This document shows, piece by piece, positions 7,028 through 15,241 of a DNA stretch of 28,986 nucleotides (its first letter is position 1; each line of letters begins with the position of its first letter). Source of the DNA: CAG-492 sp035388585 (GTDB lineage Bacteria; Bacillota; Clostridia; TANB77; CAG-508); assembly GCA_035388585.1 (NCBI GenBank), contig DAOOQE010000016.1:1-28986 (forward strand). The letters run 5' to 3'. The translations under genes and the position numbers were made by a program. The notes beneath the pieces are model-generated. The model did no database searches. It saw only the letters and a program-made list of their open reading frames with translations, and was not told the DNA's origin.

Positions 7028-8458
7028 ATGGTAGAAAATTATGATGTGATTGTTGTAGGAATGGGTCCAAGCTCTGTATTTATGGCATATGAATTAATTC
7101 AATTAGGAAAAGCAAAAAAAATATTATTAATTGATCAAGGAAAAAAAGTTGAGGAAAGAAAGTGCCCGATTGAGGAATTAGGTAAATGTGTAAAATGTAA
7201 ACCGTTTTGTCATATTACTTCTGGTTTTTCAGGAGCAGGTGCATTTTCAGATGGCAAATTAACATTGTATAATAAAGAAGACGAAGATTTTTTTGTTGGG
7301 GGAGAATTGCATCATTATATTGGTGTTGAACAAACAAAAAAATTAGTGGACTATACAGACAGTGTTTATTTGAAATTCGGAGCAGACACTAGAATAGAAG
7401 GTATAGAATATAAGGATGAAATAAAAGAAATATCTGTGAAAGCAAACAAGCAAGGTATAACTTTAATAGATCTCCCAATAAGACATTTAGGAACAGAAAA
7501 AGCACAGGAGATTTATAAAAAAATCGAAGATTATATACAAGAAAATAATATAGAAATGATTTTTGAAGCTACTGTTGAAGATTTAATAATAGAAAACAGT
7601 AAAATAAAAGGTGCAATATATAAAAAAAATAATGAAAAGTCTGAAAGCTATGAGGTTTATTCTGATAAAGTTGTTTTGGCTGTTGGAAGAAAAGGCGCAA
7701 ATTGGCTTGTGGAAATTTGTAATAAACATAAAATAAAAACGAGCTCAGGTGTTGTAGATATAGGAATTAGATATGAACTTCCAGATAAAGTTATGAAAAA
7801 TATTAATAAATTTATGTATGAAGGTAAATTCATTGGAACACCATTTCCATTTAAAGATAAGGTTAGAACATTTTGTCAAAATCCTAGTGGATTCGTATCT
7901 TCAGAGGTATATGATAATAATATGAATCTAGTAAATGGTCATTCTTACAAAGATAAAAAAAGTTCTAACACTAATTTAGCAATATTAGTTTCTCATGCAT
8001 TTACATATCCATTTAATAAACCAATTGATTATGGAAGAAATGTTGCAAAAAATTTGAATGAATTAGGTAATGGAAATGTTTTAGTTCAAAGATTAGGAGA
8101 TATTTATAGAGGAAAAAGAACATGGCAACAGGAATTAGATGAAAATTCTGTTGTTCCAACATTAAAATCTGCTGTTCCAGGAGATATTACATATGCAATT
8201 GGATATAGAACAATGACAGATATTTTACAATTTATTAGAGATATGGATAAAGTAATAGAGGGATTTGCAAATCCAGATAATTTATTATATGGACCAGAAA
8301 TTAAGTTTTATAGTAATAAAGTAACTATAAATGAGAATTTCGAAACAAGTATCCAAGGCTTATATTCTATTGGAGATGGCGGAGGAATGACAAGAGGTTT
8401 GATGATGGCATCAGCTTCAGGTGTTCAAATGGCAAGAATATTATCAAAAGAAATTTAA
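7028..8458 (+). CDS. FAD-dependent dehydrogenase, COG2509 type
   Basis: A 476-residue flavoprotein with an N-terminal FAD-binding Rossmann motif (VIVVGMGPSS, residues 7-16). The family block SGFSGAGAFSDGKL follows a cysteine-rich stretch (CPIEELGKCVKCKPFC), and the C-terminal FAD block is YSIGDGGGMTRGLMMASASG. Proteins of this group are annotated as uncharacterised FAD-dependent dehydrogenases related to geranylgeranyl reductase-type oxidoreductases. The physiological substrate is not established. The CxxC cysteines near residues 46-61 could be redox-active or metal-binding, but that is inference. No membrane segment is seen. The start follows AAGGAGG. It lies between rqcP and dnaE with short gaps and is probably cotranscribed with them. 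Confidence 0.85.
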   Translation: MVENYDVIVVGMGPSSVFMAYELIQLGKAKKILLIDQGKKVEERKCPIEELGKCVKCKPFCHITSGFSGAGAFSDGKLTLYNKEDEDFFVGGELHHYIGVEQTKKLVDYTDSVYLKFGADTRIEGIEYKDEIKEISVKANKQGITLIDLPIRHLGTEKAQEIYKKIEDYIQENNIEMIFEATVEDLIIENSKIKGAIYKKNNEKSESYEVYSDKVVLAVGRKGANWLVEICNKHKIKTSSGVVDIGIRYELPDKVMKNINKFMYEGKFIGTPFPFKDKVRTFCQNPSGFVSSEVYDNNMNLVNGHSYKDKKSSNTNLAILVSHAFTYPFNKPIDYGRNVAKNLNELGNGNVLVQRLGDIYRGKRTWQQELDENSVVPTLKSAVPGDITYAIGYRTMTDILQFIRDMDKVIEGFANPDNLLYGPEIKFYSNKVTINENFETSIQGLYSIGDGGGMTRGLMMASASGVQMARILSKEI

Positions 8459-8494
8459 AAAGCTTATAAAATATAATATATAAAAGGAAAAAAT

Positions 8495-11400
8495 ATGGAA
8501 GAGTTTGTACATTTACACGTTCACAGTGAATATAGTTTACTAGATGGAGCTAACAGAATAAAAGATTTGCCTAAAATTGCAAAAGAATTAGGAATGAAGG
8601 CAATTGCATTAACAGACCATGGGGTTATGTTTGGAGCAATTGACTTTTATAAAGCGTGCAAATCCAATGATATTAAACCAATAATTGGATGTGAAATGTA
8701 TGTCGCACCAAGGAGTAGGTTAGATAAAGAACCAAATATAGATAATAAAAATAATCATTTAATATTACTTGCTAAAAATGAAAAAGGATACAAAAATCTT
8801 TTGAAATTAGTTTCTTTAAGTTTTGTAGAAGGTTATTATTATAAACCTAGAATTGATAAAGAAATCTTAGAATTATACAGTGAAGGATTGATATGCTGCA
8901 GTGCTTGTATTGCAGGAGAAATAAGCCAAGAAATTCTTCAGGGAAATATTGAAAATGCAGAAAAAAAAGCATTATGGTATAAAAGTATATTTGGAGAAGA
9001 TTATTATTTTGAAATACAACATAATGGGTTAAAAGAACAAGTACTAATTAATCAGAAATTGATTGAATTATCAAAAAAATTAAACATTCCACTTGTTGCA
9101 ACAAATGATGCGCATTACACAAAAAAAGAAGATGCTCAAAATCATGAAATTTTATTGTGTATACAAACAGGGAAAAAAATCACAGAAGAAGATAGAATGA
9201 AGTTTCCTACAGACGAGTTTTATATAAAAAGTCCAAAAGAAATGAAAGATTATTTTATAAATGTGCCAGAAGCAATAAATAATACATATGAAATCGCAGA
9301 AAAGTGTAATTTGGAATTTGAATTCGGAAATACTGTTCTGCCTAATTATGATGTTCCAAGCGAATTTGAAACACATTATGATTATATAGAAAAACTATGT
9401 TATGAAGGATTAATAAAAAAATATTGTTTGCCGAAAAATCAGGATATAAATACAATCCATAATTCAAGCGATAAATCTATTAGTATAAATGAAACAAATC
9501 AAGAATATAAACCAAATATATCTGTTACAGAAGTAACACCTAAAAATATAATCCAACCAGAAATGAATTATTTAGATGATTTACCAGAGGAAATAAAAAA
9601 ACGTGCAGAATATGAGTTATCAGTTATCAAAAAAATGGAGTATGTGGATTATTTCCTTATAGTATGGGATTATATTAATTGGGCAAAATCTCAGAATATA
9701 CCAGTTGGACCAGGAAGAGGATCAGGAGCTGGTTCTATTGTTGCGTATTCATTAGGAATAACAGATATAGATCCTATGAAATTTAATTTGCTTTTCGAAA
9801 GATTTTTAAATCCAGAAAGAATCAGTATGCCAGATTTTGATATTGATTTTTGTTATGAAAGAAGACAAGAAGTATTAAATTATGTAGCAGAAAAATATGG
9901 AGCTGATCATGTTTCTCAAATTATTACATTTGGAACAATGTCGGCAAGAATGGTTATTAGAGATGTTGGAAGAGCTTTGGATGTGCCATATAGTGATACA
10001 GATCGATTAGCTAAAATGATTCCGAATGAATTACATATAACAATAAAAAAAGCCATAGAACAAAATAAAGAATTAGGTGATTTATACGAAAATGATTTTC
10101 AGGTAAAAAAATTATTGGATATTGCTAGCTTCTTAGAAGGAATGCCAAGACAGGCTTCAACTCATGCCTGTGGTGTAGTTATAACAAAAGAACCTGTTGA
10201 TAATTATGTACCACTTTATGTAAAAGAAAACAATATTTCTACACAATATGTTATGACAACATTAGAAGAATTAGGCTTGATAAAAATGGATTTTTTAGGA
10301 CTAAGAACATTAACAGTTATACAAGATACAATAGAATTAGTTAAAAAAAATAGAGAAATAGAAATAGAATTTGATCATGATATGAATGACAAAAATGTAT
10401 ATAAATTATGGCAAGAAGGAGATAGTGTAGGGATTTTTCAGTTTGAAAGTCAGGGAATGACAAATTTCATGAAAGAATTAAAACCTGACTGTCTAGAAGA
10501 TATTATAGCAGGAGTTTCATTATACAGGCCAGGTCCAATGGATCAAATACCAAGATATATAAAAAATAAAAAAGACCCGAAAAATGCTGTTTACACTCAT
10601 GAATCTTTAAAACCAATATTAGAAGTTACATATGGATGTATGGTATATCAAGAACAAGTAATGCAAATAGTAAGAGATTTAGCAGGCTATTCACTAGGAA
10701 GAGCAGATTTAGTAAGACGTGCAATGGGTAAGAAAAAATTAGATGTTATGGAAAAAGAGCGTGAGTATTTTATTTATGGTCAAAAGGATGAAAATGAAAA
10801 TATTATAATCCAAGGTTGTTTGAGAAATGGAATAGACGAAAAATCGGCAAATAAGATATTTGATGAAATGGCAGAGTTTGCAAAATATGCATTTAACAAA
10901 TCACATGCTGCAGCATATGCTGTGATATCATATAGAACAGCATTTTTAAAAACATATTATCCGTCTGAGTTTATGGCAGCAACATTAAATAGTTTTCTTG
11001 GAAATCTAGAAAAAGTGCCAGATTATATAGAAGATTGTAAAAGAAAAAATATTGAAATACTTAAGCCAAATATAAATAAGAGTTTTACGAAATTTACAGT
11101 TGATAATGGAAAAATTAGATTTGGATTAGGTAGTATAAAAAATGTAGGAACAGCCGTTATGGAGACAATTATTGAAAATAGAGAAAAAAATGGCCCATTT
11201 GAAAGTTTTTCTGATTTTTGTGAAAGAGTACAAAATGATTCTGTAAATAAAAAATGTGTTGAAAGCTTAATAAAGGCAGGTGCTTTTGATGGATTTAATC
11301 AAACTAGAAGTACTCTTATGGCTTCTTTCGAAAATGTAATTGATACCATATCTGATAGTTGCAGAAAAAATATTAAAGGTCAAGTTAGTATGTTTGATCT

Positions 11401-12310
11401 TGGTGATGATTCCCAAGATGATCAATTAGAAAAAATAAAATATAATTATACAACTTTAAAAGAATACTCAGACAAGGAATTATTATCTATGGAAAAAGAA
11501 ATGCTTGGATTGTATATTTCTGGACATCCATTAGAAGAAATAAGAGAAAAGCTTTCTCTTAAAGCTACAATTAATGCAAGCAGTATGAAAAAAATAGATG
11601 AGCAAGAAGAAAATATTTTACTTCAATATAGAGATGGTCAAATAGTAAAATATGCTGGAATAATTACTAGTATAAAAAAGAAATATACAAAAACAGGAAA
11701 ATTAATGGTTTTCTTAACAGTTGAAGATTTATATGGACAATGCGAAATTATTCTATTTGAGAATTGTTATCAAAATTGTTCTGAAATTTTAGTTGAAGAT
11801 AATATAATATTAGTAGAAGGAAGACTTAGTATTAGAGAAGATGAAGAAACTAAAATAGTTGCAAGTAAAATAACAAAATTTGATGAAGACAATAAGAGTT
11901 TGGGTAATAGTTCTTCAAATATAAATTATTATTGTGAAAAGACCATATGTAATAATGGAATAGATTCAAATATAAATTCAGATAATTATAGTACTGCCAA
12001 AAGCTTAAGTTTAGGTGTTTATACAGAAAATGTTAGTGAAAGCATTATTTCAAACTCAAAGTTTTATACAGAAAAGGTTTTAGAAATTAATGTAACTAAT
12101 TTGTTGGAAACACAAAAAGAAAGATTAAGAGCAGCGATAAGGTTTTATGCAGCCAAGGAGAATGCTATTAAAATAAGAATAATTAATGGTAATAGAATTG
12201 ATATGGCATGTGGTATTGCAATATCAAAAGAAATTCTAAGTAAAATACAACAGATAACAGGAGTCGAAAATGCATATATAACCGATATACAAAATAATGG
12301 TTTAAAATAG
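8495..12310 (+). CDS. dnaE: DNA polymerase III alpha subunit DnaE
   Basis: A 1271-residue C-family replicative polymerase. Order: PHP domain from residue 5 (HLHVHSEYSLLDG, ALTDHG), polymerase core with GPGRGSGAGS and the catalytic PDFDIDF (Asp447, Asp449, Asp451), then YRPGPMDQIP, a helix-hairpin-helix region, an OB fold (VKYAGIITSIKKK) and a short C-terminal domain. In Clostridia DnaE usually works beside PolC. It is about 100 residues longer than typical, with polar Asn/Ser-rich inserts at about 312-355 (between PHP and palm) and 1135-1185 (after the OB fold). The last 15 codons form the first unit of a 63-bp tandem repeat that continues past the stop. The start follows AAAAGGA. It ends a probable operon with rqcP and the flavoprotein. 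Confidence 0.96.
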   Translation: MEEFVHLHVHSEYSLLDGANRIKDLPKIAKELGMKAIALTDHGVMFGAIDFYKACKSNDIKPIIGCEMYVAPRSRLDKEPNIDNKNNHLILLAKNEKGYKNLLKLVSLSFVEGYYYKPRIDKEILELYSEGLICCSACIAGEISQEILQGNIENAEKKALWYKSIFGEDYYFEIQHNGLKEQVLINQKLIELSKKLNIPLVATNDAHYTKKEDAQNHEILLCIQTGKKITEEDRMKFPTDEFYIKSPKEMKDYFINVPEAINNTYEIAEKCNLEFEFGNTVLPNYDVPSEFETHYDYIEKLCYEGLIKKYCLPKNQDINTIHNSSDKSISINETNQEYKPNISVTEVTPKNIIQPEMNYLDDLPEEIKKRAEYELSVIKKMEYVDYFLIVWDYINWAKSQNIPVGPGRGSGAGSIVAYSLGITDIDPMKFNLLFERFLNPERISMPDFDIDFCYERRQEVLNYVAEKYGADHVSQIITFGTMSARMVIRDVGRALDVPYSDTDRLAKMIPNELHITIKKAIEQNKELGDLYENDFQVKKLLDIASFLEGMPRQASTHACGVVITKEPVDNYVPLYVKENNISTQYVMTTLEELGLIKMDFLGLRTLTVIQDTIELVKKNREIEIEFDHDMNDKNVYKLWQEGDSVGIFQFESQGMTNFMKELKPDCLEDIIAGVSLYRPGPMDQIPRYIKNKKDPKNAVYTHESLKPILEVTYGCMVYQEQVMQIVRDLAGYSLGRADLVRRAMGKKKLDVMEKEREYFIYGQKDENENIIIQGCLRNGIDEKSANKIFDEMAEFAKYAFNKSHAAAYAVISYRTAFLKTYYPSEFMAATLNSFLGNLEKVPDYIEDCKRKNIEILKPNINKSFTKFTVDNGKIRFGLGSIKNVGTAVMETIIENREKNGPFESFSDFCERVQNDSVNKKCVESLIKAGAFDGFNQTRSTLMASFENVIDTISDSCRKNIKGQVSMFDLGDDSQDDQLEKIKYNYTTLKEYSDKELLSMEKEMLGLYISGHPLEEIREKLSLKATINASSMKKIDEQEENILLQYRDGQIVKYAGIITSIKKKYTKTGKLMVFLTVEDLYGQCEIILFENCYQNCSEILVEDNIILVEGRLSIREDEETKIVASKITKFDEDNKSLGNSSSNINYYCEKTICNNGIDSNINSDNYSTAKSLSLGVYTENVSESIISNSKFYTEKVLEINVTNLLETQKERLRAAIRFYAAKENAIKIRIINGNRIDMACGIAISKEILSKIQQITGVENAYITDIQNNGLK

Positions 12311-12430
12311 ATATGTAACAAGCAAATTGAAAATGTATATATAACTGACACACATAATATAAGTTTTAAATAGATATTTCACAAGTAAATTGAAAATGTA
12401 TATATAACTAATATACATAATAACTTGAAA
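12266..12430 (+). repeat. 63-bp tandem repeat containing the dnaE tail
   Basis: Three units are in register at 12266, 12329 and 12392, exactly 63 bp apart. Unit 1 is the last 15 dnaE codons with the stop (ENAYITDIQNNGLK). Unit 2, past the stop and in the same frame, reads ENVYITDTHNISFK then TAG. Unit 3 reads ENVYITNIHNN. Units 2 and 3 share a run of more than 20 identical bases and are closer to each other than to unit 1. Confidence 0.88.
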
Positions 12431-12453
12431 TTAACATAAAAATATGTTATAAT
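12425..12453 (+). promoter_or_regulatory. Promoter of the M23 peptidase gene
   Basis: TTGAAA (12425-12430) and TATAAT (12448-12453) are 17 bp apart. The -35 lies in the last bases of the third dnaE-tail repeat unit, so the repeat expansion and this promoter overlap. Confidence 0.72.
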
Positions 12454-12486
12454 ATTATTATGTTAAAAAAAGGGGGATGTTAAATA

Positions 12487-13941
12487 ATGAAAAAAAATAA
12501 TTTAAATTTAATAAAAAAATTGAGTATTATCCTAATGTTTATTGGAATAGTTTTTATTATAAAAGATATAAAAATAGTAGAGGCATCTGAATTCCAATAC
12601 GGATGGCCTATATCAGGAAATAATGCAAAAGAAACATATATTGAGTACAATTATTATGGATCAAATCTAACAGGACCTTCAGAAGATGGTAAATATGGAA
12701 GAGAGTATATAGTAGATAACAATAAATGGCCAAGTGAAATTAAATATTATGCAAAAAATGAATCACATTATGGATCAGATATAGTAGGTTTAAATGGTCA
12801 AACATATCAAATAATATCTATTGTTGAAGGAGAAGTAATAGCAACAAGTGGTGATAGAATAATTAATCCAAGTGTTAATTATATAGAAAGAAATCAAAGA
12901 CGTACTACAGCAGGTTTAAATGATGCTGGTGGGTACGGAAACTATGTAATTATACAAGAAAATTCAACTGGAAGATGTTTTTTATATGCTCATTTAAAAG
13001 GTGGAACAATAACTGTAAAAAAAGGTGATAAAGTATCTTATGGAACTAATATTGCTTTAATGGGAAGTAGCGGAGATTCCGGACATCCTCATTTACATTT
13101 TGAAATAAGAACAAGTAAATTATCAACAATTGCGGAAAATTATAATGGTAGACATTATTTACTTTCTACAACAGAAAGAACAACAATGGATCCAGCAATG
13201 TTTATAGGTAAAAGTATTTACAGAGGTTTTCAAGATTTAAAAAGCGTATCAATTAAATATGAAGAATGTAGGGAATATGTTAAATACTTATATAGAACAG
13301 CACTAAAAAGGGAAGCTTCTGAATTTGAGGCATCAATTTGGGCAGATGTTTATACAAAAAATAAAAGTATAGCTGAAATAACAAATGGAATTATCTTAAG
13401 TCAAGAAGCAAATTTCTTCAATTTAAATAATACAGAATTCTCTGCAAAATGTTATGAAATCGTATTAATGAGGGATATGTATAGTGTTGAAGAAATGCAA
13501 GGTCATATATATAGAATGGATTCTGGAATATGGAATAGATCAGATTATATTAATATGTTATGTAGTTCAGAGGAATTTGTTAAACATAGATTACCAAAGT
13601 TTTTAAATGAAAGTATTATAATTCCAGGTTTAGCAAGAAAAGAAAAACTTGTGAAAATTGGAGATTTGGATGGTAACGGATTATTAAATGCAATTGATGC
13701 AGTTATTTGCTTAAAGATTGCTGAAAAATCAGCTCAGGGAATAAAAATAGATGATTATATTTTGAAAATCGCTGATATAGATAAAAATGGTATAGTTAAT
13801 AAAGATGATGCAATGATAATGTTAAAATATTATGCAGCAAGCAATCTAGGTTCAATTGATGACAGCGAAATTTCAATAGAAGAATTTGCATTAAACTTAA
13901 AAAATCAATCTAAAGGTGGTTTTACAAAAGCTCAAAACTAG
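12487..13941 (+). CDS. Secreted M23 peptidase with DUF4214 and dockerin domains
   Basis: A 484-residue exported protein. A basic N-terminus and hydrophobic segment (about 8-26) lead to a likely signal peptidase site after VEA (residue 33). The M23/LytM domain (about 90-210) has all zinc ligands: H94-x3-D98, and H202-L-H204 in HPHLHFEIR, plus H169 in YAHL. M23 enzymes cut peptidoglycan cross-bridges. Residues about 258-375 look like DUF4214 (YVKYLYRTALKREAS). Residues 388-455 form a type I dockerin-like pair of calcium loops, DLDGNGLLNAID (393-404) and DIDKNGIVNKDD (430-441). Dockerins normally bind cohesins on scaffoldins or the cell surface; no cohesin gene is present here. It has its own promoter, a GGGGG ribosome binding site and a terminator, so it is a single-gene unit. 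Confidence 0.9.
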   Translation: MKKNNLNLIKKLSIILMFIGIVFIIKDIKIVEASEFQYGWPISGNNAKETYIEYNYYGSNLTGPSEDGKYGREYIVDNNKWPSEIKYYAKNESHYGSDIVGLNGQTYQIISIVEGEVIATSGDRIINPSVNYIERNQRRTTAGLNDAGGYGNYVIIQENSTGRCFLYAHLKGGTITVKKGDKVSYGTNIALMGSSGDSGHPHLHFEIRTSKLSTIAENYNGRHYLLSTTERTTMDPAMFIGKSIYRGFQDLKSVSIKYEECREYVKYLYRTALKREASEFEASIWADVYTKNKSIAEITNGIILSQEANFFNLNNTEFSAKCYEIVLMRDMYSVEEMQGHIYRMDSGIWNRSDYINMLCSSEEFVKHRLPKFLNESIIIPGLARKEKLVKIGDLDGNGLLNAIDAVICLKIAEKSAQGIKIDDYILKIADIDKNGIVNKDDAMIMLKYYAASNLGSIDDSEISIEEFALNLKNQSKGGFTKAQN

Positions 13942-14031
13942 AACAAATAGTTTTAAAAATTAATTACATAAAACAAATTTATGAAATAATTTATATTTAT
14001 AATAAAATAAAAGCATTTTTAGAAATTATAT

Positions 14032-14084
14032 AATATTTGTGTGGAAATTTAAAACAAGTAATTCTACACAAATATTATTTTTTT
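14032..14084 (+). terminator. Terminator after the M23 peptidase gene
   Basis: AATATTTGTGTGGAA (14032-14046) and TTCTACACAAATATT (14062-14076) form a 15-bp stem with one G-T wobble, followed by ATTTTTTT. Confidence 0.85.
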
Positions 14085-14085
14085 A

Positions 14086-14115
14086 TTGACAAATACTATA
14101 TAAATATGATAAAAT
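14086..14115 (+). promoter_or_regulatory. Promoter of the rplU-rpmA operon
   Basis: Consensus TTGACA (14086-14091) is 18 bp from TAAAAT (14110-14115), directly after the preceding terminator. Confidence 0.72.
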
Positions 14116-14117
14116 AC

Positions 14118-14210
14118 ATATCTGTAAGCCGCCTGAGTCGGGTAAAAAAGAGCTAATTATTTAGCCACCTAGAATTTTATGCTTAGCGAGTATACATACA
14201 AAGGGAGGTG
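14118..14210 (+). promoter_or_regulatory. Probable ribosomal protein L21 leader
   Basis: The roughly 95-base leader is structured and more GC-rich than nearby spacers. It has a small hairpin CCGCCTGAGTCGG (14129-14141) and a second GCTAATTATTTAGC (14152-14165) before the GGGAGGTG ribosome binding site. Bacillota rplU genes commonly carry an L21 leader that is thought to bind L21 and repress translation. The assignment rests on position and structure; I could not fit it to the family model. Confidence 0.55.
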
Positions 14211-14217
14211 TACTTAA

Positions 14218-14571
14218 ATGTACGCAATAATTGAAAGCTGTGGAAAACAATACAAAGTAACAAAAGGAGACGTAATTTTCTTTGAAAAACTAGAAGGAGA
14301 AGAAGGTAAAAAAATTACATTCGACAATATCGTTTTAGTATCAGATGATAAGAAAATAGAAGTTGGTGCTCCATATGTAAAAGGTGTTAAAGTTGAAGGA
14401 AAAGTAGTTTCTCATGGAAAAGGTAAAAAAATAATAGTTTACAAGTACAAAGCAAAGAAAAACTACAGAAGAACACAAGGGCATAGACAACCATATACTA
14501 AGGTTGAAATAACAAACATCAAAATGCCAACAACAAAAAAAGCAGAAGCTACAAAAACTGTAGAAGCTTAA
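14218..14571 (+). CDS. rplU: 50S ribosomal protein L21
   Basis: A 117-residue L21, recognised by MYAIIESCGKQYKVTKGD at the start and the rRNA-binding block YKYKAKKNYRRTQGHRQPYT near residues 76-95. It binds 23S rRNA and contacts L20 in the large subunit. The core ends near residue 102; the last 14 or so residues are a lysine/alanine/threonine-rich tail (PTTKKAEATKTVEA), a modest extension. The ribosome binding site GGGAGG is strong. It heads an operon with rpmA. The prp (ysxB) gene that usually sits between them in Bacillota is absent: the 55-base gap has no room for it. Confidence 0.97.
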   Translation: MYAIIESCGKQYKVTKGDVIFFEKLEGEEGKKITFDNIVLVSDDKKIEVGAPYVKGVKVEGKVVSHGKGKKIIVYKYKAKKNYRRTQGHRQPYTKVEITNIKMPTTKKAEATKTVEA

Positions 14572-14626
14572 TTTAGATAAATAATGTAAATAAAAATAAA
14601 ATTCATTATGAGAGGAGTGAAAAAAC

Positions 14627-14896
14627 ATGGCTCATAAAAAAGGTCAAGGTAGTGTTAAGAACGGTAGAGACAGTCAATCAAAACGTCTTGGATTAAAAAG
14701 AGCTGATGGTCAAGTTGTACCAGCAGGAAACATTTTAGTAAGACAAAGAGGAACAAAAATACATCCAGGAACTAATGTAGGAATCGGAAGCGATGACACA
14801 TTATATGCAAAAGTTACAGGAACAGTTAAATTTGAAAGACTAGGAAGAGACAAGAAAAAAGTTAGTGTTTATCCAATAGAGGAAGCACAAGCATAA
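14627..14896 (+). CDS. rpmA: 50S ribosomal protein L27, without the cleavable N-terminal extension
   Basis: An 89-residue L27 beginning MAHKKGQGSVKNGRDSQSKR, with the family block GNILVRQRGTKIHPGTNVG. The flexible L27 N-terminus reaches the peptidyl-transferase centre. Many Bacillota make L27 with about nine extra residues ending in a phenylalanine-containing site that the Prp protease removes. Here the protein starts directly at the mature-type MAHKKG. An in-frame TGA lies a few codons upstream (14618-14620), so no extension is possible, and the start has a good GAGGAG site. This fits the absence of prp between rplU and rpmA. A strong terminator follows. Confidence 0.97.
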   Translation: MAHKKGQGSVKNGRDSQSKRLGLKRADGQVVPAGNILVRQRGTKIHPGTNVGIGSDDTLYAKVTGTVKFERLGRDKKKVSVYPIEEAQA

Positions 14897-14909
14897 ATTG
14901 TTTTAAACT

Positions 14910-14937
14910 AAAAGCAGGCCAAAAGCCTGCTTTTATA
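14910..14937 (+). terminator. Terminator of the rplU-rpmA operon
   Basis: AAAAGCAGGC (14910-14919) and GCCTGCTTTT (14925-14934) form a GC-rich stem with a 5-base loop and a T tail. Confidence 0.9.
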
Positions 14938-14974
14938 ATTGTATTTAAAAATATTGCTAAAACAGTAGAAATAA

Positions 14975-15138
14975 AGTATAATTATAACTAAAGTTGAAGA
15001 AAAATGAAAATATAGATTATTACAATGCTCAACAATTTCAAGTATAATTATAACTAATGATGAAGAAAAATGCAAATACAGACACATCATATAAAGTAGA
15101 ACATTACGTATAATTATAACTAATGTTGAAGAAAAATG
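14975..15138 (+). repeat. Three 31-bp direct repeats at 66-bp period (CRISPR-like spacing)
   Basis: A 31-bp sequence that begins GTATAATTATAACTAA and ends TTGAAGAAAAATG occurs at 14976, 15042 and 15108. The copies differ at only one or two positions. Two intervening 35-bp segments are mostly unlike each other (about 16 of 35 positions match, concentrated in the first ten). This is repeat-spacer geometry, but there are only three repeats, no cas genes in the window, and the repeat resembles no CRISPR class I know. The partly conserved spacer starts also fit a decaying 66-bp tandem repeat. Each copy contains the palindrome TATAATTATA. The rest of the 14897-15241 gap holds only the rpmA terminator and the trpS ribosome binding site. 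Confidence 0.85.
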
Positions 15139-15241
15139 ATTTATTTAATTAAGTTTACATATAACAGAAATTTGTAAGATCATTATTGTTAAAAGTTAAG
15201 AATAATAAATAATTCGTAGGATAAAAGTCGAGGAGGTAACC

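Noticed and set aside
14975..15138. A definite CRISPR array call
   Set aside because: Only three imperfect repeats, no cas genes, and spacer starts that partly match each other; recorded as a repeat with CRISPR as one hypothesis.
15139..15241. T-box leader for trpS
   Set aside because: I looked for a T-box-like conserved element and a terminator/antiterminator pair and saw neither.
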